From Straminergon stramineum (Eukaryota > Streptophyta > Bryopsida > Hypnales > Calliergonaceae), in the NCBI GenBank assembly GCA_963920665.1, contig OY987267.1:2914001-2978000 (forward strand): 64,000 nt of DNA, in the 5' to 3' direction. Below are positions 11,221-21,401 of this stretch, piece by piece. Under the pieces are notes generated by a model. The model was not told the origin of the DNA. It saw only the letters and a list, made by a program, of their open reading frames with translations, and did not search any database. Each line of letters starts with the position of its first letter. Position 1 is the stretch's first letter. Both the position numbers and the translations under genes were made by a program.

Positions 11221-11860
11221 GAATTTAATCTTGGAAGAGGCTTGCACTTAGGCCATTTATAGGTGCTCAAATTCTTTTGATTCAAAGAGATATTGAGCTA
11301 AGAAATGTTAGTAATACAAGTTGTTCAATTTATCTTGAAGAAATATATGACACTATCCAATTCCCTTACTTGAGTTACTTGTCTGGTTTTGTTCCAAGTG
11401 ACATTCAAGAAAATCTTTTGTTTTTTGAACAACATTCAAGAAATTTTCATTTAGTTCATTGTGTGATTTTTTGTTATGAATTTTAAATAAATAGAACAAG
11501 ATAAATTCTAAAGCAATAGAACTCTATGAAATTAGTAACTAACCTTGCAACAAAACTTAAATTTGCCAATGTCAATATGTCACACTCACCCCATGTGTTT
11601 TTTTTGGACCAATGGTTATGTGGCCTTTATTTCAATAAGGTTCTAAGTTTTTTAGCTCCTTCAATTCAGGGGCTTGCATACTTGTATCAAAGGAGTCCAA
11701 CATTGAGTATGCAATTTTCAATATGCAATTTTTGTATGTGCTAACTATAGTACTTCATGGCATTTTTTAACACATTTACCTCCTTTCTTTCTCTACACGC
11801 TTGAAGCTACCCATTTTTTTTCTAGGCAATTAGGCATCACCCTTGCCTACCCCCCCCAAA
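11221..11860. other. Intergenic DNA downstream of the hAT copy, no feature seen
   Basis: AT-rich sequence with two short open frames (11277-11486 and 11526-11744). Neither has a recognisable motif or coding-like composition. If the hAT element has a 3' terminal repeat it should lie here or just beyond, but I could not find one. Confidence 0.5.
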
Positions 11861-11862
11861 AT

Positions 11863-12090
11863 GCACTCACCCCGTCGACCTATCGGCCCGTTGGCCCCCT
11901 AGACGGCGACCGGGCAACGTTCGACTACGTCGCTTACATCCGCTATAACCAAGCGGCTGGCCGGTTGATTCTCGGACGCAATTTCACCACGGACGTGCAT
12001 CTAGGACAACCTTGCCTACCAAGTTGGAGGGGCAGTGGGGCATTGTGGGCAAAGTTGGAGATAATAGTCCTACCTTTGTTGACAACCTAG
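11863..12090 (+). other. GC-rich island with a 75-codon open frame
   Basis: About 160 bp of markedly GC-rich sequence sits in AT-rich DNA. The frame starting at 11863 is open for 75 codons to TAG at 12088, with a coding-like segment around F-D-Y-V-A-Y-I-R-Y-N-Q-A-A-G-R. It has no ATG of its own and I recognise no family. It may be a captured exon fragment inside a transposon, or chance. Confidence 0.25.
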
Positions 12091-12432
12091 CCATGGGCTA
12101 CTCCAACCTTCTCATATCCCTAGTCATTGTAGTTATTGTTGCAAAATAACATATACTTTCGACAAGGCTCTGTTATAGAGTCTTTGGAGTACATAAATGC
12201 AACTACGAGTTCTAAATCCCATAGCCAATGGTTATCTACCATGTGGCACCATAAAAATGGCTACAACAAACTGGGGAGCAAACACCATTTTTTTTTGCTT
12301 GGCTAACATAGGAGAGGGCCAATGACGGTTTGCCGCCTCCCCCCCCCTCCCCCCGTGTTAGCTTGTGGAGGGGCATACCATAGGAACTACATGTGTTAAG
12401 ATTTTAGAACCCCTATATTATATTCTAAAATT

Positions 12433-12436
<4 letters not shown>

Positions 12437-12524
<88 letters not shown>
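12437..12524. repeat. (GATA)22 microsatellite
   Basis: Twenty-two perfect tandem copies of GATA (88 bp). A perfect run of this length is expected to be polymorphic between individuals. Confidence 0.97.
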
Positions 12525-13923
12525 TACATGACTAGATTTTACTACTATGAAAGTTTATGTTGTGTATTATTGGTATTTTTGTTAGATCATTATAATTAGT
12601 TATAAATTTTTGAAGTAAAAAGATACATTGTAGAGCTGAAAATAACTTTCACACCCCTACTTTATATAAGAAAAAATTGTCTAAAAAATTAAGAAAAATT
12701 CCTAAAAATAACACCCTATTGAAAGTTCATTTCTCTTGAATAATGATGCAATGGTCATCTAAAATGTATTCTCTATAAATATTTGAGTTAAAAAACATGC
12801 CATTTTAGTTCATTATTCAACCTATTCTAAAAATCATTTCATATGTTATTTGAATTGGGAATTTTTGGCAATAGAAACCTAGTCATTATTAACCTTGGAG
12901 CACTTTGACATCCAAAAAGTGGACGACGAACAAATTGAAATTCTTGTATCTTTTTATTACTACTTAGATGAAAGTCATCCTAATTTGTGGAAATACTTTA
13001 TCAAGTTGTTGTCTTGTTGAAGAAGTGGATTTGGTGTTACAAGAGTATGTATTTTTCTAAAATTACAAATTTGCAAGTATGTCAAGTGGTCAAATTGCAT
13101 TGACTTTAGTTCAAAATTGGATTTGCTAAAATGAGGTCATAGATTTTAAGAGCACAAAAATTTCAAAAAATCACCACATGAAGAGAATCTCATTTCAAAT
13201 CCATTCCAACAAATTTTACTCAAAAAATAATAGTATTTTGCTTGTAATTGAATTAAGAAGGAATTTTGAAATTTCTCATTCAAAATTTATTAAAAAATAT
13301 TGATGATAGCATTAGAGAATCTAACTATGTAGATGGAATATGCAACTCACAATCTACAACTTTTGTTTGTATGCCAATTCCCAAATATGCTTCTAAGCAA
13401 CACTTTACAATGAATGATTTTTCTCAAATCATGGATTTTGGAAATGAGTCTAGATGTTCTATGGTTAAACAAAGCTCAAAGTTATAGGTTGAAATTATTA
13501 TTTATTAAAAAGTATATAGGGGGTCAAAAAATCACTTTTGCACACGTGGTTTGCTATGGACACACTAAGTAATTTCCTTGGGCATACCAAACCTCCATTC
13601 ACCCTTCAAGCCAACGTTGGAAGCTAGGCAAGTGGGTGTAGCGGAGGTGCTCTAAGTCATTATCTGTATAATAACCCAAAGGTTTTGTATGACAAATGAC
13701 TTTCATTCTCAATAGACGTCTAGAAATGGTAGATTATTATTTGATTTTTTGGGAGACAAAGAAGAACATACAAATTAGTCAAGATGAAGTTTTGGCTTGC
13801 TTGAAGGGTTTTTTGGACTACTCCAAAAGATCTAGATTAAAATTTTTACATATAAGTTAACTACATCTAAAATCAACCAATAATTAAGCAATTGAACATG
13901 GTTCCCATTAATATATTGAAAAA
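12525..13923. other. AT-rich intergenic DNA, no feature seen
   Basis: No coding frame or RNA was recognised. Short open frames such as 13266-13487 lack any motif and have AT-driven codon composition. Confidence 0.55.
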
Positions 13924-13967
13924 GTTTGTATGGGTCTTGTTGGTAGTTTCCAAAGACCCATACAAAC
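13924..13967. repeat. Perfect 15-bp inverted repeat (hairpin)
   Basis: GTTTGTATGGGTCTT at 13924-13938 is repeated as its exact complement at 13953-13967, leaving a 14-nt loop. Related direct copies of GAGAAAGTTnGTATGGGTC follow at about 13979 and 14012, so the hairpin arose within a small local repeat cluster. Confidence 0.7.
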
Positions 13968-14468
13968 ATTGTATGTTTGAGAAAGTTTGTAGCTTTTACC
14001 ATAGAGCCATATTGAGAAAGTTAGTATGGGTCATTGTATTGAGTGACAAATGCATTGTCAAAGAATATCATTGCATAGCCATTTTGAGGTTGATTTTGTA
14101 CTTGGCATGCTCACTTGCATCAAATTACAATCATAATTTAAAAACCAACTTGAACCAAATTCTAGTCTTGACACTACAATAGAAGAGAAGAGACTCTTTT
14201 TCTAGAATATATCATTGAAAGCTATGATTGCAAATAAGTTGATATAAGAAAGATATAATTTTGAGTTTCAAATAATTTCATGTTTTTATGATGAATGATA
14301 TACTTATATTATTTTTTTAAACAAGCATTTAATAGACCTTGTACAATTCACTTGACCACTCCACACAAGTCAAGAGCAAAATATTCAAGTGTTTGTTCAA
14401 CACAATGACCAATGTTATTCATGTGACTACAACAAACTTTCTATGTGTCCATATAAAATTCTACCTTG

Positions 14469-14700
14469 TTTAACCCTATAATGTTGCCGCGGACATTAAG
14501 TGTCTGATGGATGATAGAGAATACTTTCATGTAAGATGGAAGTGCTATTGTTCATCCTTGGAATTTCATGCAAAGAGGGGAGGGCCTTGCACAATAGTTA
14601 GACCTCAAACAAGTACTCTTGGTTTTCTTGAAGTAGAGGATTCACACTATATCAAAAAGGATGATTTCTACAGAGACCAGCCCGTCCTTATAGGGTTATA
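14469..14700. mobile_element. MITE, diverged third copy of the HMGB-flanking family
   Basis: The ends are AACCCTATAA (from 14472) and its complement TTATAGGGTT (to 14699). The interior (GGACATTAAGTGTCTGATGGATGA, split over 14491-14514, and TTCATCCTTGGAATT near 14552) aligns in order with the MITE copies at 29704-29933 (reverse) and 33814-34047. It is about 230 bp long, has no coding capacity and is the oldest-looking of the three copies. Confidence 0.6.
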
Positions 14701-15351
14701 TAGAAGACTAGGGCTAGACCACATCTAGTCTTGTAAAATTCTTACTTTAGATGTAAACAATGGAATTTTTCATTTACCTTGGATGATAAAACTTTGAAAA
14801 TTTTGCATTCAAATTTGGAATCAAGGACAGTAAAAATAACTAGTGGTGGTCGTGAAATGCACAATTCCCCGCTCCTCAATTGAGAATAGATTTTTACATT
14901 TCTTCATCTGGTGAAAATTTTGGGTTATTTCCACCGTGACTGAGTTCCACAAAACCAGATGTGCCCTGTGGTCTAGCACTTGACAGAACTCGTTGGAAGG
15001 ATTTGAAAGTAACTCCCATACGTCCCTTCCGCTTCCCTGTGTCTCTGTATTGGATTCACCGACTGGAGAATACTAGGATTGTGAGGCCCATTCCAAAGAG
15101 TGCAATCGAGAGATATGTTTGTTTTTCTAGCTCGTTTTCACTCGATTGCTGCAGATCTTTTTAGGGTTTTGGAGCTCGCGGCATCGATCCAACAATGAAG
15201 CCATGAAGCGAGTGTTAGGCATGAGACTTGTTGAACCTAACCTCAATGTCGACGAATTTAGCCATGGGCCGAATCCTAAGACAATCACTCGTTACTTGAG
15301 TGGAGAAGCTATGGAGCTCACTTTCGTCGATGGCTATGGAGCTTCGTGATC

Positions 15352-15443
15352 GTGAGTAGAGTGAATTGGGCATTTGTCGTAGTGTGTGTTTGTGTTTGTG
15401 TTTGTGTTTCTGTTTTGTGTTTTGGGGATTTGGGGTTTTGTAG
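15352..15443 (+). other. Possible 5' UTR intron of the AP-5 mu gene
   Basis: A GTGAGT donor at 15352 and a T/G-rich tract ending in TTTTGTAG at 15443 look like a short intron lying entirely upstream of the start codon. The tract includes about four copies of GTGTTT (15385-15409). A short open frame ending at 15349 precedes it in a different frame and could be an upstream ORF. Confidence 0.45.
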
Positions 15444-15495
15444 GATTTCGGAAGTTTTAGGGTTAGCAGGAGGGGAATGCTGAGCTTTGGGATCA

Positions 15496-17322
15496 ATGAA
15501 TTCCACCATGCCAGGGATGACGACGCCCTCGATTCGGGGATGCAGCATTCGTGCTCTTTGGATCTTCAACCAGTCGTTCAACTTGGTCTTCTCCCGACGC
15601 TTTGTCACCGTGGAGCGTCTCTGGAAGCAGGCTTGTGAGGTCCAAGATTCAATTTTCTGTTCTGTACCTTTCGATGCTCAGGTCGCTGAATCTTTCGTCG
15701 CTAGCAAGCTTGCATGCGATGGCGATGGGGAGTCTTTGGTGGAGGATCCGATCATGCGCTATGTGATGAGCTTGAAGGTGGAAGATGGTCGACTCTGGCC
15801 AGTGGTGGAACATCGACGTAGTGGCTGCTTCATTTTGGCACTGCCCATGGTGGAGCCACACCAAATGGCTTCCTACGAGGACATTTGCTTGCGGTCGGGT
15901 TGCGGGGGGGCGACAACCACCGATTTAGGGTTATCGAAGCTTTTACTCGATATGCCGTGCGTGACAGGGGCATTAGCTGTGGCGCAAGCTTTAGGCGATG
16001 TTTTAAGTGGCGATTTGGTGGAACCCGAGCTTTTCACGACCTCCACGGCGACGATGGGGAGCTTCTTGGACAGCATTACCAGCGGTATGGGCGTAGGAAT
16101 TGTCGCTCGAACAAAACCCGTGGCAGTACCCGTTGCCGCGGCTGCGAATGCAGTAGCAGCTGCAGCTGCGACGGCCACGTCTGCTATCACCGGGGGAGGA
16201 CGTGCAGCCCTAAAATCTTCTGAGAAAGACGCGCTACGGAGTTTCATTACGAGCGCCATGCCGTTTGGGACTCCGTTGGATTTGAATTCGGTGAACCTCG
16301 CCGCTGTGAAGAGCAACGGGTTTACTTCTTTGGATGTGCCAGTTGCGGAGCAACGGCAACCCATGTGGAAGCCGTATCTCTACAGGGGGAGGCAGCGAAT
16401 GGCGTTTGCAGTGCATGAAGTGGTGACAGCCGCTTTGTATGACAGAGACGATGTACAAGACTCGATTTTCCTGTCAGGGGAGGTTCTTTGTCGATTAGAT
16501 CTTGAGGGGCTCCCAGAGGTTTCGCTTCAGCTCCTCACGCCGGACAGCTCTACCATTGATTCGCTTACGTTTCATCTTTGTGCTCAGGCTCCTGAGCAAG
16601 GAGTCGATAAACAGACTGTGACGTTCACTCCTCCATTGGGTAACTTCGTTCTCGCACGCTACACGGCCTTGCCGAAGACCATCAACCCGCCTCTTCAAGG
16701 ATTCTACCAGCTGTCCATGGTATCAGAAACCGAGGGTGCGTTTTTGATTAGGATGAGAGTGATGGCAGGGTACAAAAACACTTCAATGGTCATGGAGCAA
16801 TGCTCACTCTCTGTTCCTTTTCCTCGACGGAAGATCGTGGGAGTTGAAGGCGTGCCATCGGTGGGCACAGTCTCCCAAACCGAGCACTCAATTGAGTGGA
16901 AAATTGTGTTGGGAAAGGGGATTCCGAAGGGCACAGAGGTAACCTATCCTGGCACAGTGAAATTCGCTTCGAACACGAGTCGCCAAACCAAAAGTGAAGG
17001 GGACTCTCTCCAATTAGACGATAGCGACACCGAAGTTGATGCTTCCCAAGAGAACGAGTCCTTCAAAGGAGAAAGAGGAGAGGCGCCTCCACTGCCAGCA
17101 GATATGGAGGAGCCACTGTGCTGGGAAGCGTACAGCTTCGCGAAAGCTTCGATCAAGGTCACGGGCGGAAGCATGTCAGGAATCTCCATTGATCCAAAAA
17201 CCGTCTCGGTCTATCCTGCCGTGAAGACAAATTGCGAATTCTCGTCACAGGTTTTGTCTGGAGAATACATTTTCTGGAATTCTCTGGGAAGGTATCCGCA
17301 AGCAGTACCTGCAGTGACTTAG
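15496..17322 (+). CDS. AP5M: AP-5 complex subunit mu (intronless)
   Basis: This is the medium subunit of the AP-5 adaptor complex, which acts in late endosome/lysosome-type (vacuolar) sorting without clathrin. The single-exon frame of 608 codons starts at the ATG at 15496. The frame extends upstream only to a TTG, and another in-frame ATG follows at residue 5. The N-terminus carries the adaptor longin-like opening (C-S-I-R-A-L-W-I-F-N then F-S-R-R-F and V-E-R-L-W), which is close to plant AP-5 mu. A low-complexity Ala/Val-rich linker lies at about residues 210-240. The mu-homology domain follows from about residue 310 (D-S-I-F-L-S-G-E-V) to the end, and an acidic Ser/Glu-rich loop at about 500-540 is placed as in other AP mu chains. 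The length is close to that of flowering-plant AP-5 mu. The lack of introns is notable, because the neighbouring genes are spliced. Confidence 0.88.
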   Translation: MNSTMPGMTTPSIRGCSIRALWIFNQSFNLVFSRRFVTVERLWKQACEVQDSIFCSVPFDAQVAESFVASKLACDGDGESLVEDPIMRYVMSLKVEDGRLWPVVEHRRSGCFILALPMVEPHQMASYEDICLRSGCGGATTTDLGLSKLLLDMPCVTGALAVAQALGDVLSGDLVEPELFTTSTATMGSFLDSITSGMGVGIVARTKPVAVPVAAAANAVAAAAATATSAITGGGRAALKSSEKDALRSFITSAMPFGTPLDLNSVNLAAVKSNGFTSLDVPVAEQRQPMWKPYLYRGRQRMAFAVHEVVTAALYDRDDVQDSIFLSGEVLCRLDLEGLPEVSLQLLTPDSSTIDSLTFHLCAQAPEQGVDKQTVTFTPPLGNFVLARYTALPKTINPPLQGFYQLSMVSETEGAFLIRMRVMAGYKNTSMVMEQCSLSVPFPRRKIVGVEGVPSVGTVSQTEHSIEWKIVLGKGIPKGTEVTYPGTVKFASNTSRQTKSEGDSLQLDDSDTEVDASQENESFKGERGEAPPLPADMEEPLCWEAYSFAKASIKVTGGSMSGISIDPKTVSVYPAVKTNCEFSSQVLSGEYIFWNSLGRYPQAVPAVT

Positions 17323-18273
17323 GAAAGTTAAAAGGTATATCTTAGGTGCATGTAAATTTTGAGCTACTCATAGAAACGGCATTTCAATTGATGGAATTTT
17401 ATCGTCCATCACCGCATTCATTGTTACGTTTTTCAAGGTAGACTTAGTGTCGTTTGTTACCAACTACACACGGCACTCCATAGTTACAGGTAACTCTGCT
17501 CAGTATTCAACATACCTTATCCAGAGTTTACTCTGGACTAGTGTGATATTTCTAAGCCAGGTTTGAGGCTCTTTCTGAATCTCTCGACACTTCAAGTGGA
17601 ATTTAGGCGACAGTTCTTGCAGGGTTCCCTGCATTATGCAGTTTTGGTTTTGTTTGGTATAGTATCTGCACAGAAGTGAAGAACATCTACACTACGAGAA
17701 GGCATGAATGCTCTTAGAAGAGGCAAGAATCGAGTGTAAGTAACTTGCGGATCGCACTCTTGAAATCACCTGCTTTCAAGCTGGAATGCTACCGGCTGTA
17801 GTGTGGCTGCACTCATGCTGGACATTTTGGTTTGTGACGTCTTCATCGTGCTGGATTGACTCAGCGACTGCAGTACTTGGTTGTAACCCTACTTGCAGGT
17901 ACGTATTCCCGAACGAGAAATAGCGTAATTCAGGTTGGGACACCCAAAATCGCTACTTTTGGCGTCGAGCATACTGTAGTAGCTTGTCAATTCTATTACG
18001 TTCTTGTTTGCAAATGAAAGAGGTTTTGAGCACACCGAAGAAAGCTCTACGTGGATACCATGTGCAAAAATTATGAAGCGTTGTTAATTGATGACCTAAA
18101 ACCAACACTTGAACGGATGTTTAGGTGGTCTCTGTCCTAATCAATATGCACTCATTGACTCATCTTTTGTTTGGATCGTTGGCGATTATGGGTGTCCCGG
18201 TGCCCTTCCTTGAAATGGAGATTCCATTTAACAAGGAGTTGACGATTTTCAGCGGACTCAGGTTGTGTGGTTT
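17323..18273. other. 3' flank of AP5M, no further gene seen
   Basis: Probable 3' UTR and intergenic spacer between AP5M and the U6 gene. No open frame of interest or repeat was seen. Confidence 0.6.
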
Positions 18274-18315
18274 GTCCTAAATGGTTTGTAGTGTTACGCT
18301 GTGGCTGGTATATGA
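18274..18315 (+). promoter_or_regulatory. Pol III promoter of U6: USE-like element and TATA box
   Basis: GTCCTAAATGG at 18274-18284 matches the plant upstream sequence element RTCCCACATCG at 8 of 11 positions. TATATGA at 18309-18315 starts 30 bp before the U6 start. The 24 bp between the two elements is the spacing that specifies Pol III rather than Pol II at plant snRNA genes. The order, spacing and distance all fit, but the USE is clearly diverged. Confidence 0.6.
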
Positions 18316-18338
18316 ACTTGTTCAGGCCTTCGGTTGCT

Positions 18339-18358
18339 GTCTCTTCGGAGACATCTGA

Positions 18359-18390
<32 letters not shown>

Positions 18391-18440
18391 GGCCCCTGCG
18401 CAAGGATGACACGCACAAATCGAGAAATGGTCCAAATTTT
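18339..18440 (+). ncRNA. U6: U6 spliceosomal snRNA
   Basis: The 102-nt sequence is almost identical to plant U6. It has the 5' stem-loop with a TTCG loop, the ACAGAGA box in GATACAGAGAAGATTAGC (the same stretch contains the AGC triad that pairs with U4/U2), the GCAAGGATGACACGC segment, and the conserved end AAATGGTCCAAAT. Relative to the usual plant sequence, the 5' stem carries a paired change (GTCTC/GAGAC instead of GTCCC/GGGAC). The stem is kept, which suggests selection and a working gene. A C-to-T difference follows in ACATCTGATA. The RNA forms the catalytic core of the spliceosome in the nucleus. Confidence 0.95.
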
Positions 18441-18443
18441 TTT
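18437..18443 (+). terminator. Pol III terminator (T7)
   Basis: A run of seven T residues directly follows the U6 3' sequence GGTCCAAA. Four or more T residues terminate Pol III. Confidence 0.9.
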
Positions 18444-19785
18444 GGCTTCTGTAAGGAATGTTTTCTAAGGTTTCTGTCCTCAGTGCTTTTAGGAAGCAAC
18501 TTTTGGGTGAGGTATTATCCTTCAATTCCTGAATTCAACCGGTATTTCACGTACCTACTCTATTCGATACTAGAACTAGAAATTTTTCTAAATTGGGTAG
18601 TTTTATGAGCTTCAGCAGCTGTGATCCTTTAAATCCCATATTCAATTTGTCTTTCACATTTCTACTCACCAACCATTGTCTTATAGTGACGAACGAAATT
18701 GAGTGAGGATTTGAAAAAATTTCATTCAAACAACCATACCATTATCATCAATGGGCAAAGTTTGAAAGTCAATATACAGAATTTGTAATATGTGACATGT
18801 AATACATTACTATGGAAGTTTGAAGAAAAAATTAGTTGTGATTTGAAATAAAATTAATTTCAAAGTTAGCCATGTTAAAACTCGGTTTTGTGCACCATAA
18901 CCAATTGTTGACTTTTCAAAGCTAATGTGGCACTATCCCATTGGCAACCTATCACCATTGCCATTACATTCTTGCTTCTTACACCCTTGAATCATGAAGA
19001 TCAAAGGTTGTAATTGAAAAATGTACAACCGATTATGTAAAATAACCTATTTGCTAGTAGCATGGCTCATTGGTTATCTAATACATAATTTGAAATTACT
19101 TTGTATTTTGTCATTCTTTTTTAGAACTCCCCCCAAAACTTTTTGTGCCTTAGCATGTTGGTATACATCATTTCGGATTGTTGTGTACAAAAATTGAAGG
19201 AAATTGACATTTATAGGATTAAGAACATTCACAATTTGACAAATATGCAAATAGTGTTGGTTCTCACAATATTTGAATATTTTTTTAAATTGAGAGCATG
19301 GAATTACATTAGCCATTGCAAAGAGTATAGGTTGGAACATGAACAATTGTTATATCTTAATGCCCTTCTAATTGAATTTTTTTTTAAAAGGACAATGCAT
19401 TCAATTTATATATTAGAGCCATGTAGTGTATTTTTAGGTTAAGATTTTTGTACAAAGACTAGAATTAAGAATGCACATACTTGACTCAACTAATCCAAAA
19501 TAGTTGTTTTTAGTTTTGATATTAAAACACCTCCCTTCATTCTTGGATAAGATGTTCTTTTGTTTGTGGAGTTGAATTCTTTACTTCCACGTTTGATGAT
19601 TTGACTTTTATCTAGGATCTAGAATGATTGGTAACTTGGTTTTGTATCTTTTATAAGTATATGTAACCCTGGAAGGATTTTACAATTATGAAATTCAACT
19701 TTAGCTAAGATTTGTTTTATGCACTTGTAAATTTGGGCATGGGTTGTAATTTTGGAAGGTATTTTACAATAGAATCTACCAACTT
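18444..19785. other. AT-rich intergenic DNA, no feature seen
   Basis: No motif-bearing frame or RNA was recognised. Overlapping open frames at 19074-19442 on both strands are AT-rich and unlike known proteins. Confidence 0.5.
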
Positions 19786-21389
19786 TGTCACGACCCTCAT
19801 CACAAGGCGTGCCCGTGCCACCTTGGTGAGCAAGGGGGACATTGGGGGTGACTCCCCAAGCCTTGCAAGAGATGAGGTGAGGGGACTAGGAGTCCCGAGC
19901 GATCAGAGCGATGTAGCGCTCTGATCCGGACGAATTTTGGGGCGTGTGATACATGCTTGGAAAGGTCTTGAGAAGACGCTTCTAACCGTCCAAAGAACGC
20001 GTGATTTGGACTTGCGAGTCAAAAGTTATGGGCGTTCAAAGTTGGGGGTGTCCCGGCCGCAGCGGGAGTGTCCCGAATCTTTGGAGGGCGATATCTTTGT
20101 GAGTACTTGTCCGAATGGATCAAGTGAGTAGTCCATCGGCATCTACGCGTCGCGTAGATGTCGAAAATGGGGTCGCATGTGCGATTTGGATCCCGGACCG
20201 CAAAGTTATGCCGGATGGAAGTTCGGGAGTCCCAAACTAGCGCGAATCGGGAGAAATGGGTGGTCTTCCAAGATGGGGTGCATCTTGGGGGTTCCCGATG
20301 ACCTCTAGTATGGGGGGGGCTGCCGAATCCCGCAGAGAGTACTATGAGGAGGGGTGGTCTCCCTCCTCACTCCCGGATGGTGCCATGGTGAGCCTAAGTG
20401 GCCCCGGGTGGTGAGGCTAGTGTTGGAGCCTCACCACCACTTGTGTGTTACCATGGAGTGCTTGTGCACTCCTTGATACCGGTTGGGTGGTGTCCCACTC
20501 CACACTAGGCCATGGTGTGAGTTCCGAAATGAGTTGGGTTGGGCCTAGTGGGGAGTTAGGTCCCATTCAAAGGCGGTTAGCACCGGTGGGAGTAGTGCCT
20601 CACTGAGTGCTTGGACATCAAAGGAAGTTCCGCCCCATGTCATCAAATGACATGCCCGGTGTCTTGTGGGAGTTAAGTATTGGAAGGAAAGGATTGGGAG
20701 TCACAGAGGAATGGGGAACCCCGTGACTTGAGTTGGAACCTAACATTGTGGATGCGTGGCATGTGTAGTGTTAGGAGAGCGTGAACCTTAGTGGCACTAA
20801 GGTGTTAAGTGTTTGGAAAGTGTGCTTAAGGTGATAAGTGTTACTAAGGGGCACGACAAACTTGGACTTTGGTTATCTTTAGGGTGTCTAACCTATCTAC
20901 AACTATAGTTTGGAAGTATATTAGGTACTTTGGGCTTTCATGAATTGAATACTACATTGGTATGTACTTCACCTATTATTATGGTTTACTATTCCTTTTA
21001 GGGATTTTGACCTACTATATTGAAGAATAAAATGTAAATACGAAAAGAAAAAAAACTTTGAGTTCTTTGTGATGAAGTAGAGACTCACAAACCTTTGGGA
21101 ATGCTTTTGGGAGGATAGATCATCTCTTTTGGTGTAATTGATTATGCTCATGTAATGCTTGTCAAGCAAGTGAATGCCCCTCACTTAGAGTGGGTTGATT
21201 CTTTTGCCTTGATTTTTGCAAAGTCACTCTCCTTGTGGGTATATCTAATTCTTTTTATATATTTGTAGAAGGTTAGAATTTAATTAATGCTTCTGCACTA
21301 TGTTTTCATGAATCCTTGGTTGTATGCCATCTATGTAGGCCTACAACCTACAAAAATTCTTTTAGTGCCTAGTGTTGTTAGGGAGGTTG
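19786..21389 (+). mobile_element. Probable LTR of an eroded Ty3/gypsy-type retrotransposon
   Basis: The segment opens with TGTCACGACCC at 19786, a common start of long Ty3/gypsy (Del/Tekay-like) LTRs. It is abruptly GC-rich for its first kilobase inside AT-rich DNA, contains no open frame, and is followed at once by a primer-binding site at 21390. The inferred LTR is about 1.6 kb. The expected terminal CA just before the primer site is not intact, and no second LTR was seen within the window. Confidence 0.55.
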
Positions 21390-21401
21390 TGGTATTAGAG
21401 C
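21390..21401 (+). other. Retrotransposon primer-binding site (initiator tRNA-Met type)
   Basis: TGGTATTAGAGC differs by one C-to-T change from TGGTATCAGAGC, the sequence complementary to the 3' end of plant initiator tRNA-Met that primes reverse transcription in many plant LTR elements. It fixes the orientation of the element as plus strand. Confidence 0.65.

Noticed and set aside
15146..15349. A frame upstream of AP5M as an N-terminal extension.
   Set aside because: It ends in a stop before the putative UTR intron and is in a different frame from AP5M. At most it is an upstream ORF.
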